Positions 24,957 through 37,499 of a DNA stretch of 64,000 nucleotides are shown piece after piece. Numbering within the stretch: the stretch's first letter is position 1; each line of letters starts with the position of its first letter. The stretch comes from Parelaphostrongylus tenuis (lineage: Eukaryota > Nematoda > Chromadorea > Rhabditida > Metastrongylidae), in contig JAHQIW010004269.1 in the NCBI GenBank assembly GCA_019055375.1, positions 29,408-93,407 of the forward strand. The letters run 5' to 3'. The position numbers and the translations under genes are program-made. The notes under the pieces are model-generated. The model was given only the letters and a program-made list of their open reading frames with translations, was not told where the DNA came from and made no database searches.

Positions 24957-26846
24957 GGGCGACGGGCGAATGAGGCCGTTTCAATTCCGCTACCGATCGA
25001 CTGGCTTCTTGGTGGAGACAAAAAAGTGCGATTTCTGATATTCAATCAAGAATGGTTTTTTTCGCCTCGAGAGAGATTCCAGATTGAATGTATGATTCTG
25101 ATACTAAGAGATTTTTTCAACACGTCGGTGTTCTTTTTGTGCCTATAATAATTGAAATGCGCGCTTGATTTAAAGCATAATTCTAACTTAAATTTGGCAG
25201 CATTTGAAAAAGGATGCTTTTGGAAACCGACCACATACCACACTAGCCATAGATTTAAACTTTCAAATGATTACTAACACTCTCATAATTAATTCTTGTC
25301 CAAAAAATAGGATCGAATATTCATTTGCTGCTGGCCAACAGAGAGCTATCCAAATTTCTTTATTCTCACCGTTTTCTTGCCCCGGGCAAAATTTATCACC
25401 GTTGTATGTGGAATTGCATGCAAAATGTTCGGCATCAGACGATAGTAGAAGGTACTTTATCTATATCAGGAGTGTGCTACTACTACGCTACAGATGCCAC
25501 CGCTCAGTTATCACTCATTCTTTAGCAGCATCTACAATAGGGGTCAGCAACAAACCTTAAACGAGTTTGGTGTGGTATACACGCGCTAGTATCAAATCCA
25601 ATCAAGCTGACAGACACTCAAAGTGTGGAATTCCGTTTGTGGTTCCTTGCTAACAGCTACGATATGTCTATGAAGCGAAAAGAGTGATAGAAAACCGATT
25701 TCATCGGTCGTGTAATGGTAGTACACATTTCCGCAGTGAGGGAGATGCCTCCTGCGTGCCCTGAACTCAACTTCCGGCCTTAAGTCGATTGTTCTGCATA
25801 TCACTCAGTAGTATTAGCTAAATATTCGAAACATCATAGGACTGGTAAAATAGGAGAGACAAAAGAAAAGGTCACTGTAGCGTTTTTATGTGTTTTGCAG
25901 AATTTCCACAGGGGAGCACAGTGAATTTTATGCGTTTCTGAATGCTTTCCTCTCAAGATGTGATCTGAGTGGCTGGTGTTTCGTGACTGTTTCAGAAACT
26001 AGTTTGTGTTGTCGATTTGCCTTAAAGGAACACATCATCATTCTGGGTTAGGCCGATCGCCAACTACGTAAACAAATTGATAGGATGACATGGTTTATGT
26101 TATTCAGATAGAAGTGAATTGATTCTACAAGCATATTGAATCTCTACGCAATACAACGCTTATAGAAAACTCCCAAAGGAGTTTTGCTATCTTTTGGGGA
26201 ATTACATAATAATTTAGGCAACACAGATGGTCCATGACCTTAGAGAGCAAGTGGTTTCTCAGAGAATCAAGGACCTTAGACAGAAAATGGTCCAAGTAGC
26301 GAGGGCGGCACCCAGCTGCTACTAGCCTCAACAGGCACTTCGATCGTCGGGCGTCATCCGAACGGTCGACTGATATCACCCGGACCACCTCACCTCAATT
26401 CATTATCCATCCATTATTGCTCTCTTCACACAGACTCGTTATCGTGTAACTAATTGCTATTACAAGGTGGCGCTCATACAACTGTCAGATGAACTCAATA
26501 AAATTGCGGGCGGAACATATCACTTACGTGGCGGAGCAAACTCGCTTAGGCTATGCACGACGCACCACCGCAGTTAAGGGATTCTGCCCATATCTAATCA
26601 GTAATGACCCCCCTGCTGTCACAATATACTCGCCCACTAGATCCCGCCGCTGGGGCTTCTACTTCGGGGCGAACATAGCAAACCCAAACAGGCTCCGCCG
26701 CCTAGTCATGTTTCGTTAATAACAACATTCAGGGCATCGTCACACGACGCTACATGTCATCAATTACGCTCTCTTGTTCGCATTATCGTCACAAGACGAT
26801 ACATCACACTTACAGACATATGTTCACATAAGGATATGCCGCAATC

Positions 26847-26882
<36 letters not shown>

Positions 26883-27816
26883 CTTATGTCATTATTACTG
26901 TGATATATGTGTATTAGTGGTTGTTTGGTGTAACCCATATAAAAGATTTGGACTCTGTGCTCTTGTCGGTTACAAGAGACAAGTTGACAGAAGACGCGGT
27001 CACACAGACTGAAGTTCAGCCCGTAGCAGCTTGGAAGTGCAACGAGCCACTTCAAAGGGCAAAAGCCTCCGCTACCCGGAAGTTCAACGCGTGACAGCAC
27101 AAAGGTCAGTGCACCGCTAATGACAATCCAACAATATCCAGATATCGATCGACCTGAGACATATCCATTGACCACACAGCAAAAACCACTTATCCTCCAC
27201 CACAACGGTATTTTCAAGTAATTCATGGAACATGAAACTGAGAAAATATCTGTGGCTTATTTTGTCTAAGTGAAGTGGTTTTTTCGAAAACTTTTTGTCG
27301 CTTCATGTTAATTAAACACATTCAAAAGAATTCTGTATATCTATGGCTTAGAGGAGAAATAGTATCGCAAATGACTTACTAATGAATAAACTACAAAGAT
27401 ATCATGTAAATGAATAATAAATATTAGCTCAATCCATAAGTTTTGGCACTGAAGAGATAGACACCAAACGCATGTGGTGTTATGGTATTATGGGCACTTA
27501 GACAGTACAATACACATTATCCCGCCTTGCAACCTCGTCAGTTGCACGGTGCCTTTCGTGTGAGCCAATCTCTCTAGCGAGATAATTCTTACATAGAGGA
27601 GTCGATGGCAAACGTAATAATGTGGCGTAGAAACAGACCGCATGGCTACTCTCACTCACCTCCCTCAAAAACATTAATAGTCGGACAGTTTGATGTAATA
27701 TTTCAAACCCTCTATGAGGTCTGGTATGGCACTATACAGTATGAGACAACCGTTTGGCCTTTACATGCTCATAGCACGGTGCCTTTCTGTTCTGCAGATT
27801 CCTTGCAGGGGGTATG
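24957..27816. repeat. Element A right terminal inverted repeat
   Basis: Inverted match to 6778-9616. It lacks the 29-bp deletion found in the left copy near 8511. It is colinear with the right arm of element B from about 50390 to 53349. Confidence 0.8.
26848..26878. repeat. (TA)n microsatellite in TIR
   Basis: Uninterrupted TA tract, one base longer than its mirror at 7716-7745. Confidence 0.9.
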
Positions 27817-28055
27817 ATTGATTCTACCAGCCACGAGCGCTCCGACCGTGGTTACTGCAATGTCGGGAGATTTTGCCAGTCTATATGCGGCTATTTAAAT
27901 AATCCGGAATCGATTCCTTCATATGTGGGTGTCTCCCCTCCAATGGATTAGCTGCACCAAAAGACACCGTGCTAGTGATGAGGTTGTAAAGGTGAAGCAG
28001 CTGTTTAGCACAGTGTAAGTGCCACACCAGACGTCATAAAAGGCTCAAAACATGT
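27817..28055 (+). repeat. Dispersed CACGGTGC-type repeat beside element A (right)
   Basis: Mirror of 6540-6777. It shares the order 'actgcaatgtcggga', 'ggcatcgattcctt'-like, GCACCAAAAGACACCGTGC and GTGCCACACCAGAC with 54540-54720. Confidence 0.5.
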
Positions 28056-31000
28056 TATCAGATTCTTTGATTCTCATTCGATGTGGTCACTTTTCAATCT
28101 TGCATATGATGAGAGAATATCGAAACTGTGCGGAAAGCCTTGTAACATTAGCAATGCTGATCAAAGCCTTGAGAGAATGCGTTCGCTTTTCATCGACACT
28201 CCGTTTGAATGGCAAACAGAAACTGGCTGATAACTTCAGCGGACTAATAATCAGGTAAGGTCTCAAGTAAAATTAGGACCATTTAGTTCATAGATGCTTA
28301 CAATAATCACATGATAATTTGTATGAATCATCGCAATCCTTACATAACGCACCATATAAACACTTTAGTGCTACTAATAGAGCTGTCATTTCTTCTTAAC
28401 TACTTCTTCAAATTTTTTATCCTCTTTTCAAGTCTTTTTTCATTATTGAACCCACCAATACACCGATGGCATAAAAAAATGAGTTTGCCGAGTCTATACT
28501 AGTTTCCGCATACCAAAGCACTGACCGTGATGCAACGCTATGATTGGACGCTACCGCAGTTGAACGATACATTCCAAGTAATAAGTGGGGAAAAGGTTCT
28601 AAGAAAATGCTTGTAACTTTTTTGGGTGCTGGCTATTTTTTTGCTTTTGGGCTTATTTGAAAGCCCGTCTTCTCCCGAGTTGATTAGTACATAATTTATC
28701 TACTTATTTCAAGATGTAGTTAACAAGGGAGCAAATCAGGTTGTTGATGATGCACGTTTTGTTGGGTTCAAATGAATCGGTGGCAAATGAATGCATCAAT
28801 TTGGCTTGGAGCGAAGATACAGTTAGCAAAGTACGGTGTACAGGTGGTTCAAAAGGTTTGACGATGATGAATAAAGTTAAGAAGACTAGAAGCGTTTTTT
28901 GCGGAATCAATCTTTTGCCGAAGAAGTGACAGGAAGTGCTCGAAGTTGAAGGGGAATACTTTAACAATTAGTTTTGCCCTTGTTCCGGTGTAATAGCAGC
29001 ATAAATAATTTAAGCTTGCTTATGTTAAAATAATGTTTTTCAGGCATTTTCTCAAAACTCTTTTACTAACCTATTATCTGAGCTATCACGTATACAACCG
29101 TCACGAGTTGAAAAGGATTTAGGATGCGAAATTTGGTCGAAAATACGTCAACACAGTAAAAGTCGGTCCGCCTTAAGGAATTAATGACACTGTCTTTACT
29201 CCATTGCTAGCAGGACCAAGAATGCAGCAATTTTCTCTCAACTTACAGAATTAAATTGAACACCTCTTCATCTTTATCAATTTTTAGGTGATGATACGAT
29301 GCTGACATCAGAGAAGATGTCAACCCAGTAGCATCAATAGTGCAGGAAGTCACACGGCTGCCTTAAATTGAGAACTCATTTAGAGCTGAGCGGATTATGG
29401 CAGAATAAATCTTTGTGTCTTAAGCAGGTACTCCAAGGCGAGCTTTTAGCCCACTGTGCTCAGCGTGGACGTGGCACTGATCAGGAGCACAATGTGCACA
29501 AAATGACAGTACGAGCTTTCAAATGATTATAGTCGTTATCATAACTTATGCCAATGTGAGTTTACCTCTAAAGTGTTGCTGATAAAATTACAACAGTAAT
29601 TTGGGAATTTCTTTTTCGCACACTTTCGCTTGATAGATCTGCCGACAGATATTGACTGAGTGGAATGCTTTAAATTGTTTTAACAAAGTATGGATACGAA
29701 GAGAAATAGATCAAGATTTTTCAGGTAATTTAGAAAAAGTCAAGTACGACCGAGTGGACATCGAGAGGGCTATAGAATAGCATTCACATATGAAAACTTT
29801 GCTGATGGTTTACTGTACATGTTACAACTAATGATACTTCATTGAAATAAAGTAGATGTTGACTGCGTAGAACTAACTGGCTCTATAAAGTTCCAGTTTG
29901 AGATTAGCTTGAAAAAAAAGTAAAACAAGGACATCCGACTGTAAGGCGTTTCAACTGGTAGGAACTGTCAGATACATAAAGTCTTTTTCGGAAAACTTAC
30001 AGCAATGCAGATAGAAAACACTATAAGAAGTAGCTGAAAACGCATAAGTGTGATGAAATTCCTTGGAGAATCAAGAGTTATACATTTTCTATGTCGGTCT
30101 TTCTGAAGGAATATGACTTCGTTAGTAATACAACCTAGAACTTAGTTGAAGAACTAGTGTTTTTCAATTTTTCTTGTTAGTAGCCTTTGTCATTCTATCT
30201 CGCAATCAAGAGCATCAAGAGAAGCCTTGATGTAGGATCTAAAAACACGGTCTACTTTCTTTGATGTGGCAAGTCAAGAACTACTTCGAGTACTTGAAGT
30301 TAATATTAAAACGAATTTGATAGAACTAAGCTCTGACTGTTCGTCGACTCTATCAGTTAACGTGTCTGAGCAAGTAAGCAGCACAGCTTTCGGACTATTG
30401 TCTGAGCTGTTTGATGAACGTGCCCTGTGAATTCTACAAGAAGCATCACTCGTTTGCTTACTGTACAGAAATTGCAGAAAGCATATAGCTAACTGAGAAA
30501 GTAACATCGCCATTGAATCGATATCTTATCTACCTTTGTATCTAACGTTGTAAAACTTTCTCAGAAACGTGATCTGCTAATCTCCATATATATTGTCTAA
30601 TATCAGGAGCTATTTTGTAGCTGCAAAGTACGCGTCATGTTATGAACACTCGCAGATCAAGCTTATTACACACAAGGACCACACTTCTAGGACAGCATTT
30701 TAAAGGTCCTAAAGCCAGTTTCGACACATATACATCGATTTAGCTTATCCCTTCCACGTAACTATGCGGAATGGAAGACGATCATCGCACACTGTTTCGT
30801 TATTACGTACCATAACGTGAATTCCACATGCTATACTAGAAATCAGAGGCTATTTTAGTAGTCAACCTTCGTTTGTAGTCCGAAAAGCTTGCTCTCAAAT
30901 CGGGCCATAGAGCGAGACCAAGTAATTCTCTACACGCACGAGTGGCTTTGGTCGCGATGCTGAACAGAAGATGCAAGGTACGGTCAAAATAGAATAAAAT

Positions 31001-31804
31001 ATCAAATATTTACGCGGAATTGTGTTAATGGTGTCTTAACCCACACTTACAACCTATGCATGTAGCCACCCCCTCCCTCTTTCCACAGCCAGTGGCCTGC
31101 CATCTCAAAGTGGCACGGATGTATTCTCGGTGTTGTCTAATGTTAGACACGCCGTTCATTTCTTCAGCAAAATTCCCAAGTTGATACCGAGGCCAATATT
31201 TCTATTCTGGGTAGCGAGGTAGAAAGAACTCCTAATAGCGCAATAAAGAGGCATCTGAAATGGTCTCGCACCTGAGAAATTGAATATCACAAAGATTAGA
31301 GATGCAAAGGCAATCAGCCATAAACGATGTGAAGGAAGTCATCAAAGCTGGTCTTCGATTCTGCCTCAGTGTACATCAATTTAGACTCTCTGTATTCAAA
31401 TTGATCCATTGAGTATTTCTAAATTCGAATGAGATTTCAAGAAAGAAAAATAGGCGCTAAGTCGAGGAAATCTAGCAGAAAACGACTTTGTAAGTAATCT
31501 GATCTAGTCAACAAAATTTTTTTCATTGAGCTGAGATTCTTCAAGTTTCTAGTGTCTACCCTGCTTTTTTCGCAGTGTTATGATGCTTCATATATACTCA
31601 AGAGATTTGAGTGCTGGGCAGAAAAGCGACCTCAACTGCGAAAAAGGCAGTAAAAACACTAGAAATCTCGGGTATTACTTATCACAATGGCTGCCAGCTC
31701 AACTGAGTTTGTAAATAGAAATAGCATACCCTACTAAATCTACTAAAGGTGGGTTGTTGACAGCTATCATAGAGATATTGAAGAATGAATGGTGGCACGG
31801 GTGT

Positions 31805-31874
31805 ACTTTGATGGTGTGGTGGTAGCACGCCTCACCGGTATGGATTGAACGCGGGTTCGACTCCCACTCGAAGT
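31805..31874 (+). tRNA. tRNA-like sequence or tRNA pseudogene (right-arm copy)
   Basis: A 70-nt unit with a complete 7-bp acceptor stem, a 4-bp D stem closing GGTGGTA, a T-stem with four of five pairs, and intact A and B boxes. The 17-nt anticodon arm region (31830-31846) forms only about two of five pairs. This argues against a working tRNA and favours a pseudogene or SINE head. The D-arm looks most like tRNA-Gly, but the identity is not assigned. Confidence 0.5.
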
Positions 31875-34313
31875 CATGCTTTTGCTCACCACTCATTTCT
31901 GTTAGGCTTGTTCAGTCTGTGCAATCAACAGTCTATAGATAAAACTTGGAATTATCTACATATTTTCTAGAAGGATTTCAAATTTGAAGCGCGGTGATAA
32001 AAAACGAGCGTTAAGTTTTAGCTCGGCTTGAAATATTTCTTTGAAATAATCAAAACCATTATTAAAACGTGGAATCGCCTATTTGTACTAGCCCTCATTT
32101 AGAAGCGATGGCTATGATGAATCCCTGAGGATTTCGTTCCAGGATTCATTTACGTCGTCATCCATGCTCTATGGCCTTTTGTGAAAGACCGTACTAGACG
32201 TTATCACCAAAGGGGCTGGCAGCTCTCCTCCCCTTCCCCCCCCCCTACACCCTTCCTCTTCCCCCTCGCCTCTTCCCAAAAAAGTCCATCGCGTCGATCG
32301 ATACGCATCTTCCTTGTGGCACGGCGGCCGCTGAATTCGAAGTATCGCCCACAAAGTTAAATTTCGCGCGTTAACATGTTCTTATCGAGTAAATCCTTCG
32401 TATCAACGAAATTCGCGAAGGTTCCGGCGGTCGGCCGATCATTCGACGACGGGCCGACGCCGAGTACGCTCCTCACCTGAGCGGCTCCTCATTCTCCATT
32501 TTGCCTATTTGGTTCCTCTCAATGCTTTTTTTTTCTCCTTTTTTCGTTCGCTTCTGAATTATTGCCTTCTCTTCTTCTCTCATCTCTATGGAAATCGCTG
32601 TCGTTTTTGATCCCTTGTATCACCTAATTTCGGTTGTTACGATTGATTTTTATTGATAGTTTTCGTTGATGTTCATGGGTGGTTGTTAATTTTGTTGTTG
32701 GTTGTATTTTTAAAATCAATCACTTTCCTTATTGCTACATTTATACTATCATACATAGTAGCTGTAATTTATCACTTAAGAAAACTTTAACTCGTTCAAA
32801 ACGGCGTGTATTCACTCCAATACACTATTTTCTGAAGGTCTTTCTTGCTGGACAAAGGTGTTTCCCTGAAATCTTTAGTACTTGTCTCAGAGCTTCAAAG
32901 CCAGCCGTCATAACAATGTCTATAATTTCTCAAAAGGCTTTCTTATTACATTATTTCTGCGAAAATCATATAATGTTTCACACTTAGCCTGATTTTTTAG
33001 CTCGGATTGGGTCTGTAGATGGTTTTTTGTTAGATCTATAGTACTCAATCGCTAGCTCAAATCTCAACAATTTTGAAGTTATAAGTTGTCCTTAAGCAAG
33101 TCCACACAGAGTGCTGTAAGAGGAAAATGAAGACTTCGTTTCGCACTTGATGTAAATACCTTGTTATTTGAAAATCACAGTGGATTTATTGTAATGCAAA
33201 GTCCGATAAAAAGCTGATATTCATAAAACGATTGAACAATATGTTTTGTGATTCCATAGAGGTCTTTTAGATGTCCACTAATAATCGAAAAATGTTGAGA
33301 GTTATCGAATATAAATCACGTTTACTGCGCGTTATGAATTATGGCAAGCTATTCATTTTCTAAATCCCATTTTGCACACTTAACAATTATAAAAACTGGA
33401 AAAAAGTTTGATCACGTCGAGCAACTTTTGTTACCAAAGTATTACAGGAAACATAGGATTTCTTCAGGACGAAAAAAGGATAAATGTAATTAACTAATAT
33501 TGCGCGCCGTTTTTGCGGCTCGCGATCTCCGTACGAGAAGCGATTTTAACTGCCGTTCCTACATGTCTGACCCATTCAGGACGGCCACAGAATTCGCTGA
33601 ACCAGCGCATAAGTTCCAAACGGCGCGAAATTTTAGTTATTTGGGTTTTTTTTTCTCTTATTTAGAAAAAAGTTAGCGTCTACCGTTTGCATTCATTGTA
33701 TTACGATTCACTTCACAAGGCCATATTGTTTTGAATCATTATATATAGCTCTAATGTGTGAAGAGAAAAGCTCTAGTTTACTACGCCTTCAACTGTTTTT
33801 GGCATGCATTCAGTTCTCATAAGTTCAGTAAAAGATGCTGTTATATAAATTTTCAAGATTTGGTATTTTTCATCATATACTGTACCCAAAAGTTATCACA
33901 GCGACTAAAGATCAGGGAACAACGAATGAGTGGAACAAAAGTGAACTCACTTACTGCATGAAATACCAGCTCACCGATAACTCTAGTTAACTTCGAATTA
34001 GTGGTACACATTACGAGTTGGGACTTACATAAGATTGAAGAACAGGTCTTTTTTAAATCGTTTTATTGCCTTGATTAATCAATTATACTCCAATCTGAAC
34101 ACTATTCGTCGTTTCATCCTACAGTTAAACCTTATCATTCGACTGTTTCTTGAGACCGTTCGAAGCAAAAAAGTCTGATGACACATTTGGGCTGTCAAGT
34201 CTGATCTGACACCCATAGTGCTAGACTAAGTTTTGGCTTGGATGTCGAGCCTCATCAGTAGAACTTGCCTATCCATTCAACCGAGCTCCTACAAATAAGA
34301 GAATCGACGCCCG

Positions 34314-36400
34314 GTGAGAATCACCTGTATCACTTGTACCACCTGTCGTCCTGTTGATCGTCAAGTGACTCGAGCGGGTACCAGCAACTCTTCCATTTTT
34401 CCTATCGCGTGCACGAGTTCCAGTCGGTAACGGCTCTCGTCCATCGGTTGTCGCTGAAGCGCATCACGTGTCCGGCCCACCTTATTTTCGATATCCTGGC
34501 GTGTAGAACGGCGTCTCTCATTTTCGATCGTTGGCGTAGGTCAGAACTTCGGATCCTTTCTCTCATTTGCTAGATACGGGATACTCCTAGCATCGACCTT
34601 TCGACTGCGCGTTCCATAACGGCAAGTGATCTTTCATCCTGCTTACGTAGCGATCAGGATTCTGCTGCATACGTCAGGGCAGGGATAATTGTCGAGTCGA
34701 AAAGGTGGACACGGAGTCGGATATTCTTTGTCTTCTTCACTACATTTTCGATATGCTTGAACGTTCCCCAAGCCACTTGTTTCCTCCTGCTCAACTTTGG
34801 AGCTAAGTCGTTCATCATGTTGATTTCACGACCTAGATAGACGTAATTGGAGCATTAGGTGATTGCCTTTCCGTTGAGCGTGAATGGGGCATTAGAAACT
34901 TAACCGTTTCTCATGAACGTTGTATTCCTTGGATTCAGTTGAAGACAATCTTTCCACAGGCGTTATCGAAATCGGTCGACATTCGTTCTGCTTGGCTGAT
35001 GTTTGGTGTTATGAGAACGATATCGTCAGCAAAGCGAAGATGGTTTAATTGTCGACCGTCAATTTTCACTCCCATTTCGTCCCATTCTAATGTTCGCATG
35101 ACGTTTTGTAGGGTGGCAGTGAATAGTTTTGGCGAAATTGTATCGCCTTGTCAAACCGCTCTTCTTACGTCAATGGTGATATTGTTGTAGAATGGAGATA
35201 TTTTTGTTGTGAAATCTTCATGAAGCTCACGAACGATCATTATGTACCGAGTAGGGACGCCATGGTCATCCAGAGCCTCTATAACCGCTTCTGTTTCCAC
35301 TGAATCAAAGGCTTTCTTCAGATCGATGAAAGTGAGACAAAGTGGTTGTTTGTACTCTCGTGAAACTTCAATGAATCTTATAATCGTGTGGATGCGGTCC
35401 ATGGTACTAAATCCTTTTCGGAACCCTGCTTGTTCGCATGGCTGTCCTTCGTCCAGTGTTCTGTCAATCCTGTTTAGGATGACTCGAGTAAAGAGTTTAT
35501 AGACAACGGACAGCAAGCAGATTGGACATAATTGCCTATGTCGTGAAGGTCTCCCTTTTTGAACAACAATACGGTCTTGCTGGTTTTCCATTGAATAGGG
35601 GCCTTGCATTCTGACAGGTAGCGAGTGAAGAGCCGAGCCAGGGTGTTGATGAGAACTGGCGGCAGATTCTTCAGATGTTCTGGTTACCTGTGTGGACCGG
35701 GTGTTGTTCTGTTTTTCATCGACGATATAGTATGTCGGATTTCGGAAGGAAGGACGGGTTGGACGACATATTCGTCCTCTTTCAATTTATATGACGGTAA
35801 GAGGACATGGCTAGCGAAGAGATTCGAGTAGTATTGGTGGATGATTTTCTCCATAGCCCTTCTCGAAGCTGTAAAGCTGTAAGTGTCCCGTCAGTGTATC
35901 GGAGTGCAATCATCATGGTCTTATAGTTGGCGAAGCCTCGCTGGGCTTTGCGAATGCTCTTCTCAGCTTCTGCAACTTCTGCCATAACTGCTGCTCTTCT
36001 CTCTTTGAGGTCTTCTTTTATCGCTTCTCTGCAGCGTTTCGCAAGTTCGGACGTAAGATTTCGGTTTCCTGTAGCTCGTGTGATTCCACGTTGACGTATC
36101 AGCTGGAGTGTCTGCGGAGACAAGCGTCTCTTCGTGACCTCAAGACTCTCGGCTTTTATGGCGCTAACGTGAAGATAATCAACGAGTCGCTCGTATTCTT
36201 CGTCGATGTTGTCGACAACGGTATCTTCCCAAGAATCGACTAATGATTTGAATACATCCCAGTTTCTGGTAGTTCCGAGACCTTGTTTTTTGAATATAGC
36301 GGCTTATTCTCCTTCCCTCGAAAAACGGAACGTTGCGTGAAAGAGGCGATGGTCTAATCCCGTGTAGAACTTAGGAGCAACAGCGGAATACTACATATAT
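34314..36400 (-). mobile_element. RTE-type non-LTR retrotransposon, 5' truncated and broken
   Basis: Read on the minus strand from 36400 down. The end of an endonuclease domain (DHRLFHATFRFS) comes first. A linker follows with YERLVDYLHVSAIKAESLEV and SPQTLQLIRQRGITRA (36123-35782). The RT domain has PICLLSVVYKLFTRVILNRI, a QAGFRKGFSTMD block, a LTFIDLKKAFDSVE block (35609-35151) and the catalytic FADDIV at about 35012-35038. The C-terminal SKIRWAGHVMRF tail ends at about 34314. Frames shift several times and stops interrupt, so it is inactive. RTE elements encode an AP endonuclease plus RT; here most of the endonuclease is missing. Its 3' 280 bp lie inside the right arm of the giant repeat. 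Confidence 0.9.
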
Positions 36401-37309
36401 CACGTTCATTCATTGTTGTCCCTCGGCATTCAGTGTCCTAGGAGGCGAGCCTTCAAAAGCGGTTGTCTAAAGAATTTGATAGCGAATTTGGCATTCCCAA
36501 GCTCCGAAGAAGAGCAAACTTTCGAAACTTTAGCCAGTAAGGTGTCATACATTGTAGAAAATGTATGCACTACCGCTTCTGATTCTAATATCTGAATCAA
36601 TTCATGAAGATGAAGTTCTCAAGTGGGTAGGTAGCTGAAGAGGACTTTTTGATCAATTTGTGGTTTTGTTTCAAAATCTTCTAGAAGTCATTGCACTAGA
36701 ACTCGCTCGTCACTAACAAGTTAACTATTTATGTATTTAAATGGCTCGTCTTTACGCGATGTGTGGACCCCAGCGCGCATTTGATTCTTTCTTTTACTGT
36801 AATCGTCATTCAGAATAGTGGTATGATTCAAGAGAGACGAGCACAATTTCATGTCGAATCCACAACACGTGTTTCGTCATCCCGAGAACGCCTATCTACT
36901 AGTCGAGTTTAGACTACACTTCTGCTCGTCCGTTTGTCGTCCGTTCTTTTCAATAAACGCTCATCTATGTTTCGCTATCGATGTGAATATTCCTAGGTCT
37001 CAAGAAGACGTAGGTTGCATAGATCCAAGTAATGCATCATGACATTGCCTAAGTGCTCTTGCAATAGTGTATAGTATTCTCAAAGTGGCTGATATATCCG
37101 CTCACGTCTTTGTTGTATGACAGAGCACTGTGAGAAATGTTAAATCAAAAGGTGAGCTCAGATTTTTGAGACATATCGTTGGTGGACTCCTTCAGAAGCT
37201 CAAAAAGGCTCATAGCGCTCATCGTTTGCAGTATAAATTTCCTTTAATTTGTTTTCCGTAAACAGTAGATGCCTAAAACACACGTACGAGACGAACTCTG
37301 AACTCAATC
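36401..37309. other. No recognised feature
   Basis: Small open frames at 36413-36595 and 36851-37042 show no motif and no convincing splice context. Confidence 0.4.
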
Positions 37310-37460
37310 AGTGTATGTTATGAGTTCAATCTTTCTTATTGCCATCGTCTCTGCTTCGTTGGCATTTCTCTAGAAATACACATATGTCATCAGCAAAACG
37401 AGGATTGAGGAAGAAGTTTTCACTAGTACATATGCCTTCCTCGTCCCTATTGAGTGACTA
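37310..37460 (-). mobile_element. Non-LTR reverse transcriptase scrap
   Basis: The minus-strand translation reads NFFLNPRFADDICVFLEKC, containing the RT catalytic FADD motif. It is flanked by stops. The sequence differs from the RTE copy at 34314-36400, so it belongs to another element. Confidence 0.6.
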
Positions 37461-37499
37461 AGGCATGCACTGTGGCGATAAACACCTCCAACGGTATAG

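Larger units (their letters stand above)
6778..27816. mobile_element. Element A: about 21-kb unit with 2.85-kb terminal inverted repeats
   Basis: The ends match those of element B (46543-53349): starting around GGATCTGC..GAAC, then GCACCGTGCTATGAGCATG. TIRs run from 6778 to about 9616 and from about 24957 to 27816. The outer 1.7 kb of each TIR is part of the near-perfect arm repeat; the inner 1.1 kb is only about 90% identical. Sequence 23818-27816 is colinear with 49282-53349 of element B, and 6778-9440 with the left arm of B. A is therefore B plus about 14 kb of extra interior. I saw no transposase, integrase or polymerase in the interior. The class is unknown, and it may instead be two inverted copies flanking unrelated DNA. 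Confidence 0.6.
26082..34593. repeat. Right arm of giant near-perfect inverted repeat
   Basis: This is the reverse complement of 1-8511. At its inner edge the sequence is intact and agrees with both TIRs of element B, which lack the 29-bp gap seen in the left arm. It is therefore the likelier original copy. Its outer end merges into the RTE retrotransposon at 34314-36400. Nothing coding was recognised in 28060-31800 or 31875-34313. Confidence 0.93.

Noticed and set aside
6778..27816. Element A as a Maverick/Polinton or other large self-replicating DNA element
   Set aside because: The size and TIRs would be compatible, but no DNA polymerase B, integrase, packaging ATPase or capsid motif is visible in any frame; the open frames are all short.
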